A stretch of 64,000 bases of DNA. Origin: Ignavibacteriota bacterium (GTDB taxonomy: Bacteria > Bacteroidota > Ignavibacteria > Kapaibacteriales > UBA2268). Each line of letters starts with the position of its first letter. Position 1 is the first letter of the stretch. The notes under the pieces were generated by a model, which saw only the letters and a list, made by a program, of their open reading frames with translations, made no database searches and was not told where the DNA came from. Where the stretch lies: the NCBI GenBank assembly GCA_019637995.1, contig JAHBUQ010000001.1, forward strand, positions 434,001 to 498,000. Reading direction: 5' to 3'. A program made the translations under genes and the position numbers. Positions 35,468-44,151 of this stretch are shown piece by piece.

Positions 35468-36538
35468 TTAGATATAATTCTTTATTGGTATTTCACCTTT
35501 AGTAGCATAATAAACGCCTTCAGTGAGCGCCTGCATTTCGTCTTCTCCCGGATAAATATGAACAGGTGCAAGGAATGCAACTCTTTTGTTTATCCATTTT
35601 GTGAGTAATTCTGAATATGCAAGACCGCCGGTAATGAGAATTGCATCAATTCGCCCCGACAGCACTGTAGCACATGCACCAATTTCTTTAGCAACCTGAT
35701 ATGCCATTGCAAGATAAACCATTTGAGCTTGGTGGTCTTCATTCTCAATTCGTTTTTCGACTTCTGTGCCATTGTTTGTACCAAGATATGACACCATCCC
35801 ACCCGCTCCTGTAATCATCTTGCGAACTTCATGAAGCTGATATTTCCCGGAAAAGCATAATTTAATTAGTGAGCCGACCGGAAGACTTCCGGTTCTTTCG
35901 GGTGAAAAGGGACCTTCTCCATCCAAGCCATTATTTACATCAATAACTCTTCCATTTTTGTGGACACCAACAGTTATACCTCCACCGAGATGAACAACTA
36001 TAAGCGAAAGCTCTTCATATTTTTTCCCATGCTCTCGAGCGAATCTTCTCGCAACTGCTTTTTGGTTAAGTGCGTGGAAAATACTAACTCTTGGCATTTC
36101 CGGACGCCCGGAAAATCTGGCAATTTCATCGAGTTCGTCAACAACTACAGGGTCAACAATATAAGACTTGTCTTCCTTTCCGGCACTTTTGGCAATCTCA
36201 AAAGCAAGTATTCCACCAAGGTTTGATGCATGCTCACCCATAATACCTTTTCGCAGGTCACGAAGAAGTGATTCGTTTACTTTGTAAACTCCACCCGGAA
36301 TTGGCTTCACAAGACCTCCACGTCCAACAAAAATGTCAATTGATTTAGGGGAGTCATTTTGTTCAGATAGAAAATCAAGAATGCAATTTTTACGAAATTC
36401 ATACTGTTCAATTATTGAATTAAATCCTTGCAAATCCTCAACACTATGTCTGAGAGATTTATCATACTTCAAAACCAAATCGTCAAATACTGCAATTTTC
36501 GTAGAAGTAGAGCCCGGATTAATAGCTAAAATCTTCAT
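35468..36538 (-). CDS. buk: Butyrate kinase
   Basis: A 356-residue acetate/butyrate kinase-family enzyme: butyryl phosphate plus ADP to butyrate plus ATP, or the reverse. The N-terminal phosphate-binding LAINPGSTSTKIAVF, VGRGGLVKPIPGGVY and VHLGGGITVGVHKNGRV are diagnostic of Buk rather than AckA. Length is normal. It follows ptb by 18 bases, forming the classical Ptb-Buk pair that converts acyl-CoA to acid with ATP gain. No butyryl-CoA-forming genes are adjacent, so branched-chain acyl-CoA from amino acids is an alternative substrate. Confidence 0.92.
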   Translation of the reverse strand: MKILAINPGSTSTKIAVFDDLVLKYDKSLRHSVEDLQGFNSIIEQYEFRKNCILDFLSEQNDSPKSIDIFVGRGGLVKPIPGGVYKVNESLLRDLRKGIMGEHASNLGGILAFEIAKSAGKEDKSYIVDPVVVDELDEIARFSGRPEMPRVSIFHALNQKAVARRFAREHGKKYEELSLIVVHLGGGITVGVHKNGRVIDVNNGLDGEGPFSPERTGSLPVGSLIKLCFSGKYQLHEVRKMITGAGGMVSYLGTNNGTEVEKRIENEDHQAQMVYLAMAYQVAKEIGACATVLSGRIDAILITGGLAYSELLTKWINKRVAFLAPVHIYPGEDEMQALTEGVYYATKGEIPIKNYI

Positions 36539-36556
36539 TGTTTTTCTCCGATTATT

Positions 36557-37453
36557 TTAATATGATGCCGCAAGTGCAATTGACATTAATTTGCTTTTGT
36601 CCGAATCGGCTCTAGATGTAAGAACTATTGGTACAGATGCACCCAGAATTACAGCAGCAACTGTTGCACCTCCAAAATATGTAAAGCTCTTGTAAAGTGC
36701 ATTACCAACTTCGATATTTGGAGTAAATATCAAATCGGCATCTCCTGCAACATCGCTTATTATTCCTTTATGCTCTGTAGCTTCTCGGCTGACAGCATTA
36801 TCAAATGCGAGTGGACCGTCAATAATGCATCCTTTGATTTGTTTTCTACGATTCATCATAGTGATAATAGCAGCATCTGTTGTCGCAGGCATTTTTGGGT
36901 TGACACCTTCGATAGCAGCAATAAGTGCAATTTTCGGATTCATAATACCCAAGCGATGGAACAAATCGACTGAGTTATTAATAATAGCCACTTTCTCGGT
37001 AATATCCGGAGCTAAATTTTGAGCAGCGTCAGTCAGTGCGATAACTTTATGATAAAATGGTGTTTCAAAAAATCCAATATGTGAAAGAAGTTCCCCTTTT
37101 CTGAGTCCTAACTCTTTATTTAATATTGCTCTCAAATAATCGGCTGTATTGACAAGCCCTTTCATCAAAATTTGTGCAGCATTATCCCGAATTAAGCAAA
37201 CTGCTGTTTTTGCTGATTTTGCCGGGTCGTTTTCATCAATAAATTCATATTTTGATATATCAATATTTGCTTTATCTGCAATACTTTTTATTTTATCATG
37301 ATTACCCACTAAAATCGGGTCTGCTATTCCTTCCTTATATGCTGCATCTACAGCGAGAAGTACTGGCTCATCCTCAGCAGCTGCAACTGCAATTTTCTTG
37401 TGCGATTTTTGTTTCGCAATCTCTATAAAGCTATTTAAATTTTTAAGTTCCAT
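36557..37453 (-). CDS. ptb: Phosphate butyryltransferase
   Basis: A 298-residue phosphotransacylase family enzyme that exchanges CoA for phosphate on butyryl-CoA or related acyl-CoA. Conserved elements include KIAVAAAEDEPVL, MKGLVNTADYLRAILN, SHIGFFETP, and the C-terminal FGGATVAAVILGASVPIVLTSRA typical of Ptb. It heads the minus-strand ptb-buk operon, divergent from gapA. A TAnnTTTG match lies 53 bases upstream. Ptb is preferred over Pta because of size and the Buk partner. Confidence 0.9.
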   Translation of the reverse strand: MELKNLNSFIEIAKQKSHKKIAVAAAEDEPVLLAVDAAYKEGIADPILVGNHDKIKSIADKANIDISKYEFIDENDPAKSAKTAVCLIRDNAAQILMKGLVNTADYLRAILNKELGLRKGELLSHIGFFETPFYHKVIALTDAAQNLAPDITEKVAIINNSVDLFHRLGIMNPKIALIAAIEGVNPKMPATTDAAIITMMNRRKQIKGCIIDGPLAFDNAVSREATEHKGIISDVAGDADLIFTPNIEVGNALYKSFTYFGGATVAAVILGASVPIVLTSRADSDKSKLMSIALAASY

Positions 37454-37505
37454 GATGTCTCCAATAATGATATTTTAATCACAAAATTTTCAATTTCTCT
37501 AATAA

Positions 37506-37513
37506 CAAAAATA
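37506..37513 (-). promoter_or_regulatory. Possible -7 element of ptb-buk
   Basis: TATTTTTG on the minus strand fits TAnnTTTG. A TTG triplet (37540-37538) lies 24 bases upstream, one base beyond the usual spacing. Confidence 0.35.
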
Positions 37514-37654
37514 CAAAAAAAGAATGTGAAAATGAAACAATGTTTATTAATTTTTAGTAAATTTAGATAATTATCTAATTTTTATTTACTTTTTTCGTCT
37601 TTTTAAAAATGGTGATATATTTTGTTTCATCTTTTTAATAAAGGTAATATTAAC

Positions 37655-38656
37655 ATGGCACTAAAAGTTGCGATAAACGGTTTTGGACGTATCGGAAGAT
37701 TAGTTTTCCGGGAATTAATCAATAGAAATGCAGATGTCGAATTTGTAGGCATCAATGACCTTACAAGTGCAGCCACTCTTGCACATTTATTTAAATATGA
37801 CTCAGTACACGGCAAATTCAAAGGTGAAGTTTCCGTTGACGGAAATAACATAATTGTCAATGGAATTACTATACCTGTATCAGCTGAAAAAGAAATTACA
37901 AATATTCCTTGGCGGAATGTTGATATTGTTATCGAATCAACAGGTGTGTTTACTAAACGCGACCAATTGCTAAAGCATATCGAAACATCAGGAGCAAAGA
38001 AAGTTGTTCTCACAGCACCGGCAAAAGATCCCCTTGATGCAAGTGTAGTGCTTGGTGTGAATGATTATGTTATCAAAGGTGATGAAAAATTACTTTCGAA
38101 TGCATCTTGCACAACGAACTGTCTGGCTCCTATGGTGAAAGTGCTAAATGATGAATTCGGTCTTGAATCTGGATTTATGACTACAATTCACGCTTATACT
38201 AATGACCAGAGGATTCTCGACCTTCCTCACAGTGATTTGCGCAGAGCACGTGCTGCTGCAGTAAATGCTATTCCGACTACAACAGGCGCTGCAAAAGCAG
38301 TTGCTGAGGTTTTGCCGGAAATGAAAGGCAAATTAAATGGATATGCTGTTCGCATTCCTGTACCGGATGGCTCTCTGACTGACTTAACAGCCGTTCTTTC
38401 ACGCGAAGTAACTCCTGAAGAAATCAATATTGCAATGAAGAAAGCTGCTGATGGACCGATGAAAGGCATTCTCGAGTATTCAAATGAGCCGCTTGTTTCA
38501 AGCGATATCATAGGAAATCCTCATTCATGTGTTTTTGATTCACTGCTTACACAAGCTCGCGGTACACATATTAAGATAGTTGGCTGGTACGATAATGAAT
38601 TCGGTTACTCAAACAGAATTTGTGATTTAGTTCTTAAGCTTAAAGATTCTATCTGA
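37655..38656 (+). CDS. gapA: Glyceraldehyde-3-phosphate dehydrogenase, type I
   Basis: A 333-residue glycolytic GAPDH oxidising glyceraldehyde 3-phosphate with NAD+ and phosphate. The NAD-binding start is VAINGFGRIGRLVFR, the catalytic cysteine is C152 in SNASCTTNCLAP, and HAYTNDQ and WYDNEFGYSNR are conserved. Length is standard. The start is ATG at 37655, preceded by AAGG; an upstream TTG reading from 37622 adds eleven non-conserved residues and was not used. It is monocistronic with a terminator directly after. Confidence 0.96.
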   Translation: MALKVAINGFGRIGRLVFRELINRNADVEFVGINDLTSAATLAHLFKYDSVHGKFKGEVSVDGNNIIVNGITIPVSAEKEITNIPWRNVDIVIESTGVFTKRDQLLKHIETSGAKKVVLTAPAKDPLDASVVLGVNDYVIKGDEKLLSNASCTTNCLAPMVKVLNDEFGLESGFMTTIHAYTNDQRILDLPHSDLRRARAAAVNAIPTTTGAAKAVAEVLPEMKGKLNGYAVRIPVPDGSLTDLTAVLSREVTPEEINIAMKKAADGPMKGILEYSNEPLVSSDIIGNPHSCVFDSLLTQARGTHIKIVGWYDNEFGYSNRICDLVLKLKDSI

Positions 38657-38683
38657 TTTTTTAGAGAATACTTTTCAGAAATG

Positions 38684-38720
38684 AAAAAGTCAGTCCATAA
38701 GTATTGGGCTGGCTTTTTTT
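38684..38720 (+). terminator. Terminator after gapA
   Basis: A 13-pair stem with two G-T pairs (38684-38696 with 38706-38718) ends in a T run to 38720. The A run on the left gives a T run on the minus strand, so it may also terminate the small convergent gene. Confidence 0.8.
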
Positions 38721-38724
38721 ATTT

Positions 38725-38943
38725 CTATTGAATATTATTATTTAGATTGTGCAAAACATCTTTTATCTGCACATATTTTGCCTTAGCCCTCTCAACAGTA
38801 GCATTTCTATACGACTCATCCTCATGATACTTCTTTTTGTATCGTTCTTTGATTTTGTTACGATACTCTTCGTCTTGCTGATATTTATCTCTTAGTTTTT
38901 TCAGAATTTTCTTCTTGTTGCGTTCGTAGTAAGTCTTTTTCAT
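38725..38943 (-). CDS. Small Lys/Tyr-rich repeat protein, unknown function
   Basis: A 72-residue, strongly basic protein of unknown function. It is built from two near-copies of an approximately 20-residue unit (RDKYQQDEEYRNKIKERYK and KKYHEDESYRNATVERAKAK), which share KYxxDExYRNxxxERxK. The pattern is probably helical with alternating charges and resembles the basic leader segments found before HNH nucleases, but no zinc or nuclease motif follows. Start ATG at 38943 is the only one. Nucleic-acid binding would fit the charge, which is inference. It lies alone between the gapA terminator and the large VWA gene. Confidence 0.6.
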   Translation of the reverse strand: MKKTYYERNKKKILKKLRDKYQQDEEYRNKIKERYKKKYHEDESYRNATVERAKAKYVQIKDVLHNLNNNIQ

Positions 38944-39242
38944 AAATTCTCAAGTAAAAAAAAATAAAAGTAATAAATATTTAAAGAATTCAAAAAAAAA
39001 TAATTATTAAAATGACAATTTCAGGTTACATTTTATTACTTAGATGGATCTTAATATTTATCTTCACAAACTATTCAGAAGAACGAAATGTCCATAATAC
39101 TAATTGAAAAAATATTATCAATTAGCAAAGTATAAGTAAATAATAATATTAATATTTAAGGTTGCAGGAAAGCTTTAGTTACAATTAAGTGAATTGGATT
39201 TGAAATTTCAAATAAATGTGCGAAACAGCTCGTCCATATTCA

Positions 39243-42200
39243 CTATCTGTTTACAAGAAATTTTATTGTTTTATTGATAGTTGGGGTTTTTAAATTTATA
39301 ATATACACACCATTTGAAAACTTGGTTGAATCAACAGTTAGTTCTATATTTCCTGTTTCATTTATAAAGTTTTGATATAAAACAACATTTCCTATAGAAT
39401 TTGTTATAATTAACGAAGTAAGTCCTTTTTCAATTAGATTAAGTAAAATGTTCAAGTCATTAGAAACAGGGTTAGGGGATACACTTATTATGTTTTCTGA
39501 ACCACTTGGATTCAATAGTCTAATTCCGCCTTCGAAGCATATTCCCAAAAGTTTGAAGCTGCCATTAACTAAGCTTAAATTCCAAAAGCTATTACTGAAT
39601 TTAGCATTGTCTATTTCAAGTTCACAATTTTCGGCATTGCCAAGTCCAACTTTAAATTTTATTTTTTCAATAACATTGTTTGAAACATCATATAAATTCA
39701 AATCTCTGATTTCGATTTTAGCTAATCTATCATTTATGTGATTAGCAATATAACCTACTGGATTTATCAAAGTAGGATTGAAGTATAAATCAAATGATAT
39801 TTGGCCAAAATCTAATAAGTTAAAATTATCAGGATTATTAATCATTATCGGAATAATAATTTCATCTCCCGGAAAAGCCTCGTAGCTGCCTATTGATAAG
39901 TTTAAGGAAGAAGGAAATGGTAAGCCTGTGAGTTGAACCTCTTTTATATAATTACATTCATCAACATTAACAAGAATGGATTGATTGTAAACATTAGTGT
40001 CAAGTGGATTAAATTCAACTGTAAGGTCAAGATGAGAATTAGATTCCAAATAATATGGAAATGGATTTTCTATAATTCTAAAAGGTTCAATAATATTTGA
40101 TATACCATTAATTGTAATATTCCTTTCAGATGAATTGAATAATCTCAACTTATCTTGGCTGGTATAACCCAATACAGATTTTATTTCAATATTATTTGTA
40201 GTCAATTCCGGGAAAACAACAGTGCCCTTCAAGGTGATTTCTAACTTTCTATGGCATATATCGTCTGTTAAAGTGATTTTTTCAACTATTTCTCCGACAT
40301 TATCAAAACCTTTGAGTATAGCTCTGATTTTTTGAATCTGACCGATTTTAAGATTGACTTCCTTGCTGACAAGTTCTATATTATTTGTTGAACTGATAAG
40401 TGCCGATACATCTGTAGTACTTTTATTTTCGATGGTAAATTCAAATTCGATTTCTTCATTAGGGCATAAAACACCAAAATCTATAAATTCTTCAGCTGAT
40501 AGTTCAACTTTTTCCTTCTTACCGATTATTTCCATAACAAATACTGAATCAGGAACAGCATTTGATGTAACTTCTAAATAAGTGGTTTTCTCGCCAATAC
40601 TACCGGGACTAAAATCAATCAGAATTTCGGTACTGTCGTTTGGAAGTATTGTTACAGGCAGGATTTTATAAACATTAAAATCATTTTTATCAGGTCCTGT
40701 CAAGATTAATTTATTAACAATAAGAGGTGTACCACCAATATTATAAAGCAATATTTCTGTTTGTGCTGTCTCATCGCAAAGAATTTCGAGAGAATTTTGA
40801 ACACTTGAACTAATTTTAGGAAATGATATTATACCTTCACCAAACAATTGAATTTTTGCAGGTGATCCAAAACTTTCGTAATCAAATAGTATCGTTCCAT
40901 TAGTTCTGCCCTCCATTGCAGGCGTAAACCTTATATCCATATATCGTGTTTCACCGGGCTCAAGAGAAAAATCTCCGCCGCCGGATATAGTCATAAAGTC
41001 TCTGTCATTAGGATAGCTGTGCCTTGTATTTTTTATAACGATGACTTCATCGCTTACATTTTTTATTGTTGCTGATTTTAATGTATCTTTACTGCTTCCG
41101 ATTTCAACTCTTCCGAAATCAATGATACTTGTTGATAATTCTAACGGGTTATTAACACCTTCTCCACGTATTTTTTTGTATATCTCTTCATTCTGCGTAA
41201 CAATAACAATATCAGCATTGTACACTCTTCCTTCTTTTGGTGAAAATCTAAATTCACCTGAGTATGAACTGTTTCCTTCAACATGATACACCGGTAAGCC
41301 AGATACTAAAGAGAAAGCAAATGCATCGTTACCCCGAATATAAATTGAATCAACTCTGAATTTCCAGTTATCTTTGTTGAAGACAAATTCATTTATAGTG
41401 GAATCTTTGGATTGTCCGACATAGCACAGATTCAAATCAATATCAAGAGCATCTGCCATCGGCTTAACTATTGAAAATGTATTGTCAGAAATATCCGATT
41501 GGATTTGAATATCATCTAATTCCCACACTTTTACAAGATTATCATCTCCTCCGGAAGCTATCAAAATTCCGAATGGGTCAAACCTTACACTCCGGACTCC
41601 ATAAATATGCCCTTTTAAAGTTGTTATTAATTCACCTGTTTCGAAATTCCATGTTTTTACAGCCCCATCAATGCCTGCAGATGCTATTCTCATCCCATCA
41701 GGACTAATGGCAATACTATAAATAGTTGACTGATGTGCTGATATCGTCCTTATATGTTTGCCTGTTCTTGAATCCCAAATTCTGATTTTCCCATCAATGC
41801 CTGCTGATAAAACCTTAGTGTCATCAGGGCTAAATTGAACTGAATATATGTAACTCGTAAAATCCGAGATTGACAAAAGTTCAATACCGGTATTTGCATC
41901 AATAACCAAAACTTTTCCAACTGTTGTACCGACAGCAATTCTGTTGCCTGAATAATCATAATCAATATTTAAAATATTTCCATTGATTTGAATCTGTTTT
42001 TCAGTAATCCAGGTATTTGTATTCCAAATTTCGATTAAATTGTACCCTGCACTTGCGAGTTTTTTCCCTGACGGATGGTAAACAACTGAACTTACAGTAC
42101 CATTACTATGAAAATTATTAATTGCTTGTCCCGTATTTAAGTTCCATAGATATAATTCTCCCCAGGCTCCGGATACAAGAAAATTATTATCGGGACTAAA

Positions 42201-43856
42201 AGTAAGACATTCAACCGAATTCCAGTTACCCTCAAGTTTTTGAATCAGTTTACCCGTATATGCGTCATTTATGTGAATGGTTTTATCATCACTGCCAGAT
42301 GCTACATATCCTCCGTTTGGACTGAAAGCCACACAATTTACATCATTTGAATGCAAATCAGAAGTCCACAAACAATGATTCTCATTGCTGGACTTTTTCT
42401 TAACTTGCAGGACTTTAACTAAGCATTCATTGCTCACAGGAGGTGGAATATCTTCCCATTTATACATCAGGTTGCTGGCATTATCAGCTATTTCAATCCA
42501 ATTCTTACCATTATCAATGCTATATTCGAGAGTAACTACTTCAGATGGAATTATTCCTTCCCAAGTAATAACAGTATCACTGCCTATAACAAAAAATTCA
42601 TCACCATTTGGGTGAGTGAGTTTTAAATTTTTTGGAATATTAAAATTATTATAATACCCTCCATTCATAGAAAAAAATGAATTGCAAACATCAGAAAGGA
42701 TTTCAAAACCAACATAATTAAATGATGAGTCTTTTGGCAGATAAGATAATTTTATATTTTTGGATGTATTTTCTGGTATATTTAGCGGCAGAATTAAATC
42801 TCTAAATTCAAAATCAGTAGTAGAACCAAATTTTTGATTTATAGATGCAATATTAAAATCAGAATTAATTGCTATTAAAGTGATTGTTGTATCATATCTT
42901 ATACCTAATTCTCTTCTACCAAATGTAATTTTATAAGGAGTTACTTTCAATTCAGCTAAAGAATTGTCCGGAGGGAAATATTCGCTGTAACCTTGAATAC
43001 CATCCCATAATAAATCAACTCTGGTTTTTTCGGAGAAGCAGGTATTATTGCTCAACCACTCAATCGTGCAGGGAGAATCATTTTGAACAATTTGTAAAAT
43101 ATTTTTATAAACTTCTTCAATCTCACTTATGGTTCTAATCCTGTCAAACCAAAGACCGCCGGTTTGTAATGCTACATCCTTTAAATCGTTTGGACAATAA
43201 CCTTCAAGAGTTACGACATAAATTTTGCAATTTTGGCTGGCGGCTAATTCAAGAACCTCTCTTTTCATTGTCAATTCTGCCATGCCATCAGTTAATAATA
43301 CTATTACTTTGTTATTTTTGCCGGAGCCACTTATAAGAAGAGCTCCTGCCATAGGATCAATCAGAGCGGCATTAAAACTTGTAGCGCCATCAGGATTCAA
43401 TTTTTTAATTGATTCTGTAAGCATTTGTTTGTGAGTTGTAAAATCCTGTATTAAATAGTTGAAATGGTCAAAGGATGTTATTGCACATTCGCTGACACCT
43501 AAGGATAAATAATTTATCCACGCATTAGCTCCTGCTTTTGCCAGTTCCAGATTTCTGCCCTCCATCGAGCCACTGACATCTATTGTAAGTACGCTTGAGA
43601 TTGGTTTGGGAGGCTGGGGAGTAGGGCAGGTAACTGATATAATCTCCCTTTCTACATCGTTCTCAAATATTTTTAAATCTTGCCGGTTAGGTATGAGTTG
43701 AATTTCTTCTTCATCAAAAGCATAAAAATTTGCTTTAATTATGGGGAAATTCCTTGAATCAATATTATACAATTTTATTTCTTTGCTAAAAAATAAACCT
43801 GGTAAAAACCAAATAAACATTAAAACTGTAATCTTGACTTTCATTATATTTTTCAC
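39243..43856 (-). CDS. Secreted VWA / WD40 / Hydin-like mosaic protein with T9SS sorting domain
   Basis: A 1537-residue secreted protein of unknown role. Order of parts: signal peptide (about 1-24); von Willebrand A domain with MIDAS D93-S95-S97 (TIDVSGSMEG) at about 85-270; an Ig-like stretch; seven or so WD40 blades (about 490-790: AFSPNGGYVASGSDDKTI, FSPDDTKVLSAGIDGKIRIW and others); several Hydin/ASPM-type beta domains (about 880-1300, with FTPAMEGRTNG and FNPLDTNVYNQ); a cohesin-like domain (about 1310-1440); and a C-terminal T9SS type A sorting domain with SVSPNPVSNDLNI and GVYIINLKT. WD40 repeats next to a VWA domain in an exported bacterial protein are unusual. It is monocistronic. 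Confidence 0.82.
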   Translation of the reverse strand: MKNIMKVKITVLMFIWFLPGLFFSKEIKLYNIDSRNFPIIKANFYAFDEEEIQLIPNRQDLKIFENDVEREIISVTCPTPQPPKPISSVLTIDVSGSMEGRNLELAKAGANAWINYLSLGVSECAITSFDHFNYLIQDFTTHKQMLTESIKKLNPDGATSFNAALIDPMAGALLISGSGKNNKVIVLLTDGMAELTMKREVLELAASQNCKIYVVTLEGYCPNDLKDVALQTGGLWFDRIRTISEIEEVYKNILQIVQNDSPCTIEWLSNNTCFSEKTRVDLLWDGIQGYSEYFPPDNSLAELKVTPYKITFGRRELGIRYDTTITLIAINSDFNIASINQKFGSTTDFEFRDLILPLNIPENTSKNIKLSYLPKDSSFNYVGFEILSDVCNSFFSMNGGYYNNFNIPKNLKLTHPNGDEFFVIGSDTVITWEGIIPSEVVTLEYSIDNGKNWIEIADNASNLMYKWEDIPPPVSNECLVKVLQVKKKSSNENHCLWTSDLHSNDVNCVAFSPNGGYVASGSDDKTIHINDAYTGKLIQKLEGNWNSVECLTFSPDNNFLVSGAWGELYLWNLNTGQAINNFHSNGTVSSVVYHPSGKKLASAGYNLIEIWNTNTWITEKQIQINGNILNIDYDYSGNRIAVGTTVGKVLVIDANTGIELLSISDFTSYIYSVQFSPDDTKVLSAGIDGKIRIWDSRTGKHIRTISAHQSTIYSIAISPDGMRIASAGIDGAVKTWNFETGELITTLKGHIYGVRSVRFDPFGILIASGGDDNLVKVWELDDIQIQSDISDNTFSIVKPMADALDIDLNLCYVGQSKDSTINEFVFNKDNWKFRVDSIYIRGNDAFAFSLVSGLPVYHVEGNSSYSGEFRFSPKEGRVYNADIVIVTQNEEIYKKIRGEGVNNPLELSTSIIDFGRVEIGSSKDTLKSATIKNVSDEVIVIKNTRHSYPNDRDFMTISGGGDFSLEPGETRYMDIRFTPAMEGRTNGTILFDYESFGSPAKIQLFGEGIISFPKISSSVQNSLEILCDETAQTEILLYNIGGTPLIVNKLILTGPDKNDFNVYKILPVTILPNDSTEILIDFSPGSIGEKTTYLEVTSNAVPDSVFVMEIIGKKEKVELSAEEFIDFGVLCPNEEIEFEFTIENKSTTDVSALISSTNNIELVSKEVNLKIGQIQKIRAILKGFDNVGEIVEKITLTDDICHRKLEITLKGTVVFPELTTNNIEIKSVLGYTSQDKLRLFNSSERNITINGISNIIEPFRIIENPFPYYLESNSHLDLTVEFNPLDTNVYNQSILVNVDECNYIKEVQLTGLPFPSSLNLSIGSYEAFPGDEIIIPIMINNPDNFNLLDFGQISFDLYFNPTLINPVGYIANHINDRLAKIEIRDLNLYDVSNNVIEKIKFKVGLGNAENCELEIDNAKFSNSFWNLSLVNGSFKLLGICFEGGIRLLNPSGSENIISVSPNPVSNDLNILLNLIEKGLTSLIITNSIGNVVLYQNFINETGNIELTVDSTKFSNGVYIINLKTPTINKTIKFLVNR

Positions 43857-44151
43857 ATAATTAGTTGTAAGCTATTGTTTCTTATGAATTTGATCAGAGT
43901 ATATTTTTACTTTACTTACCTTTTTCCTTAAACTTTGTACAAAATATGCTCATCTTCAAACTAATAACATAAATAAAACAATTTAGTTACATAATTAACA
44001 GATTATTCCTGTAATTATTTTAAATTATCAAATTTATATAATAAAAATATTTTGAAGTATGAATCCAAACAACAAATATTTAAAAAATATAAGTAAAAAA
44101 ATCAAAAAAATGACTAATTCGTGTTACACTTTTTTACTTTGACGAATTTTA

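Noticed and set aside
37627..38013. Minus-strand 128-residue frame inside gapA
   Set aside because: Antisense shadow of a highly conserved gene; no family pattern and no ribosome site.
44135..44141. Possible -7 element before msbA
   Set aside because: It reads TACTTTG, one base short of TAnnTTTG, and has no TTG partner.
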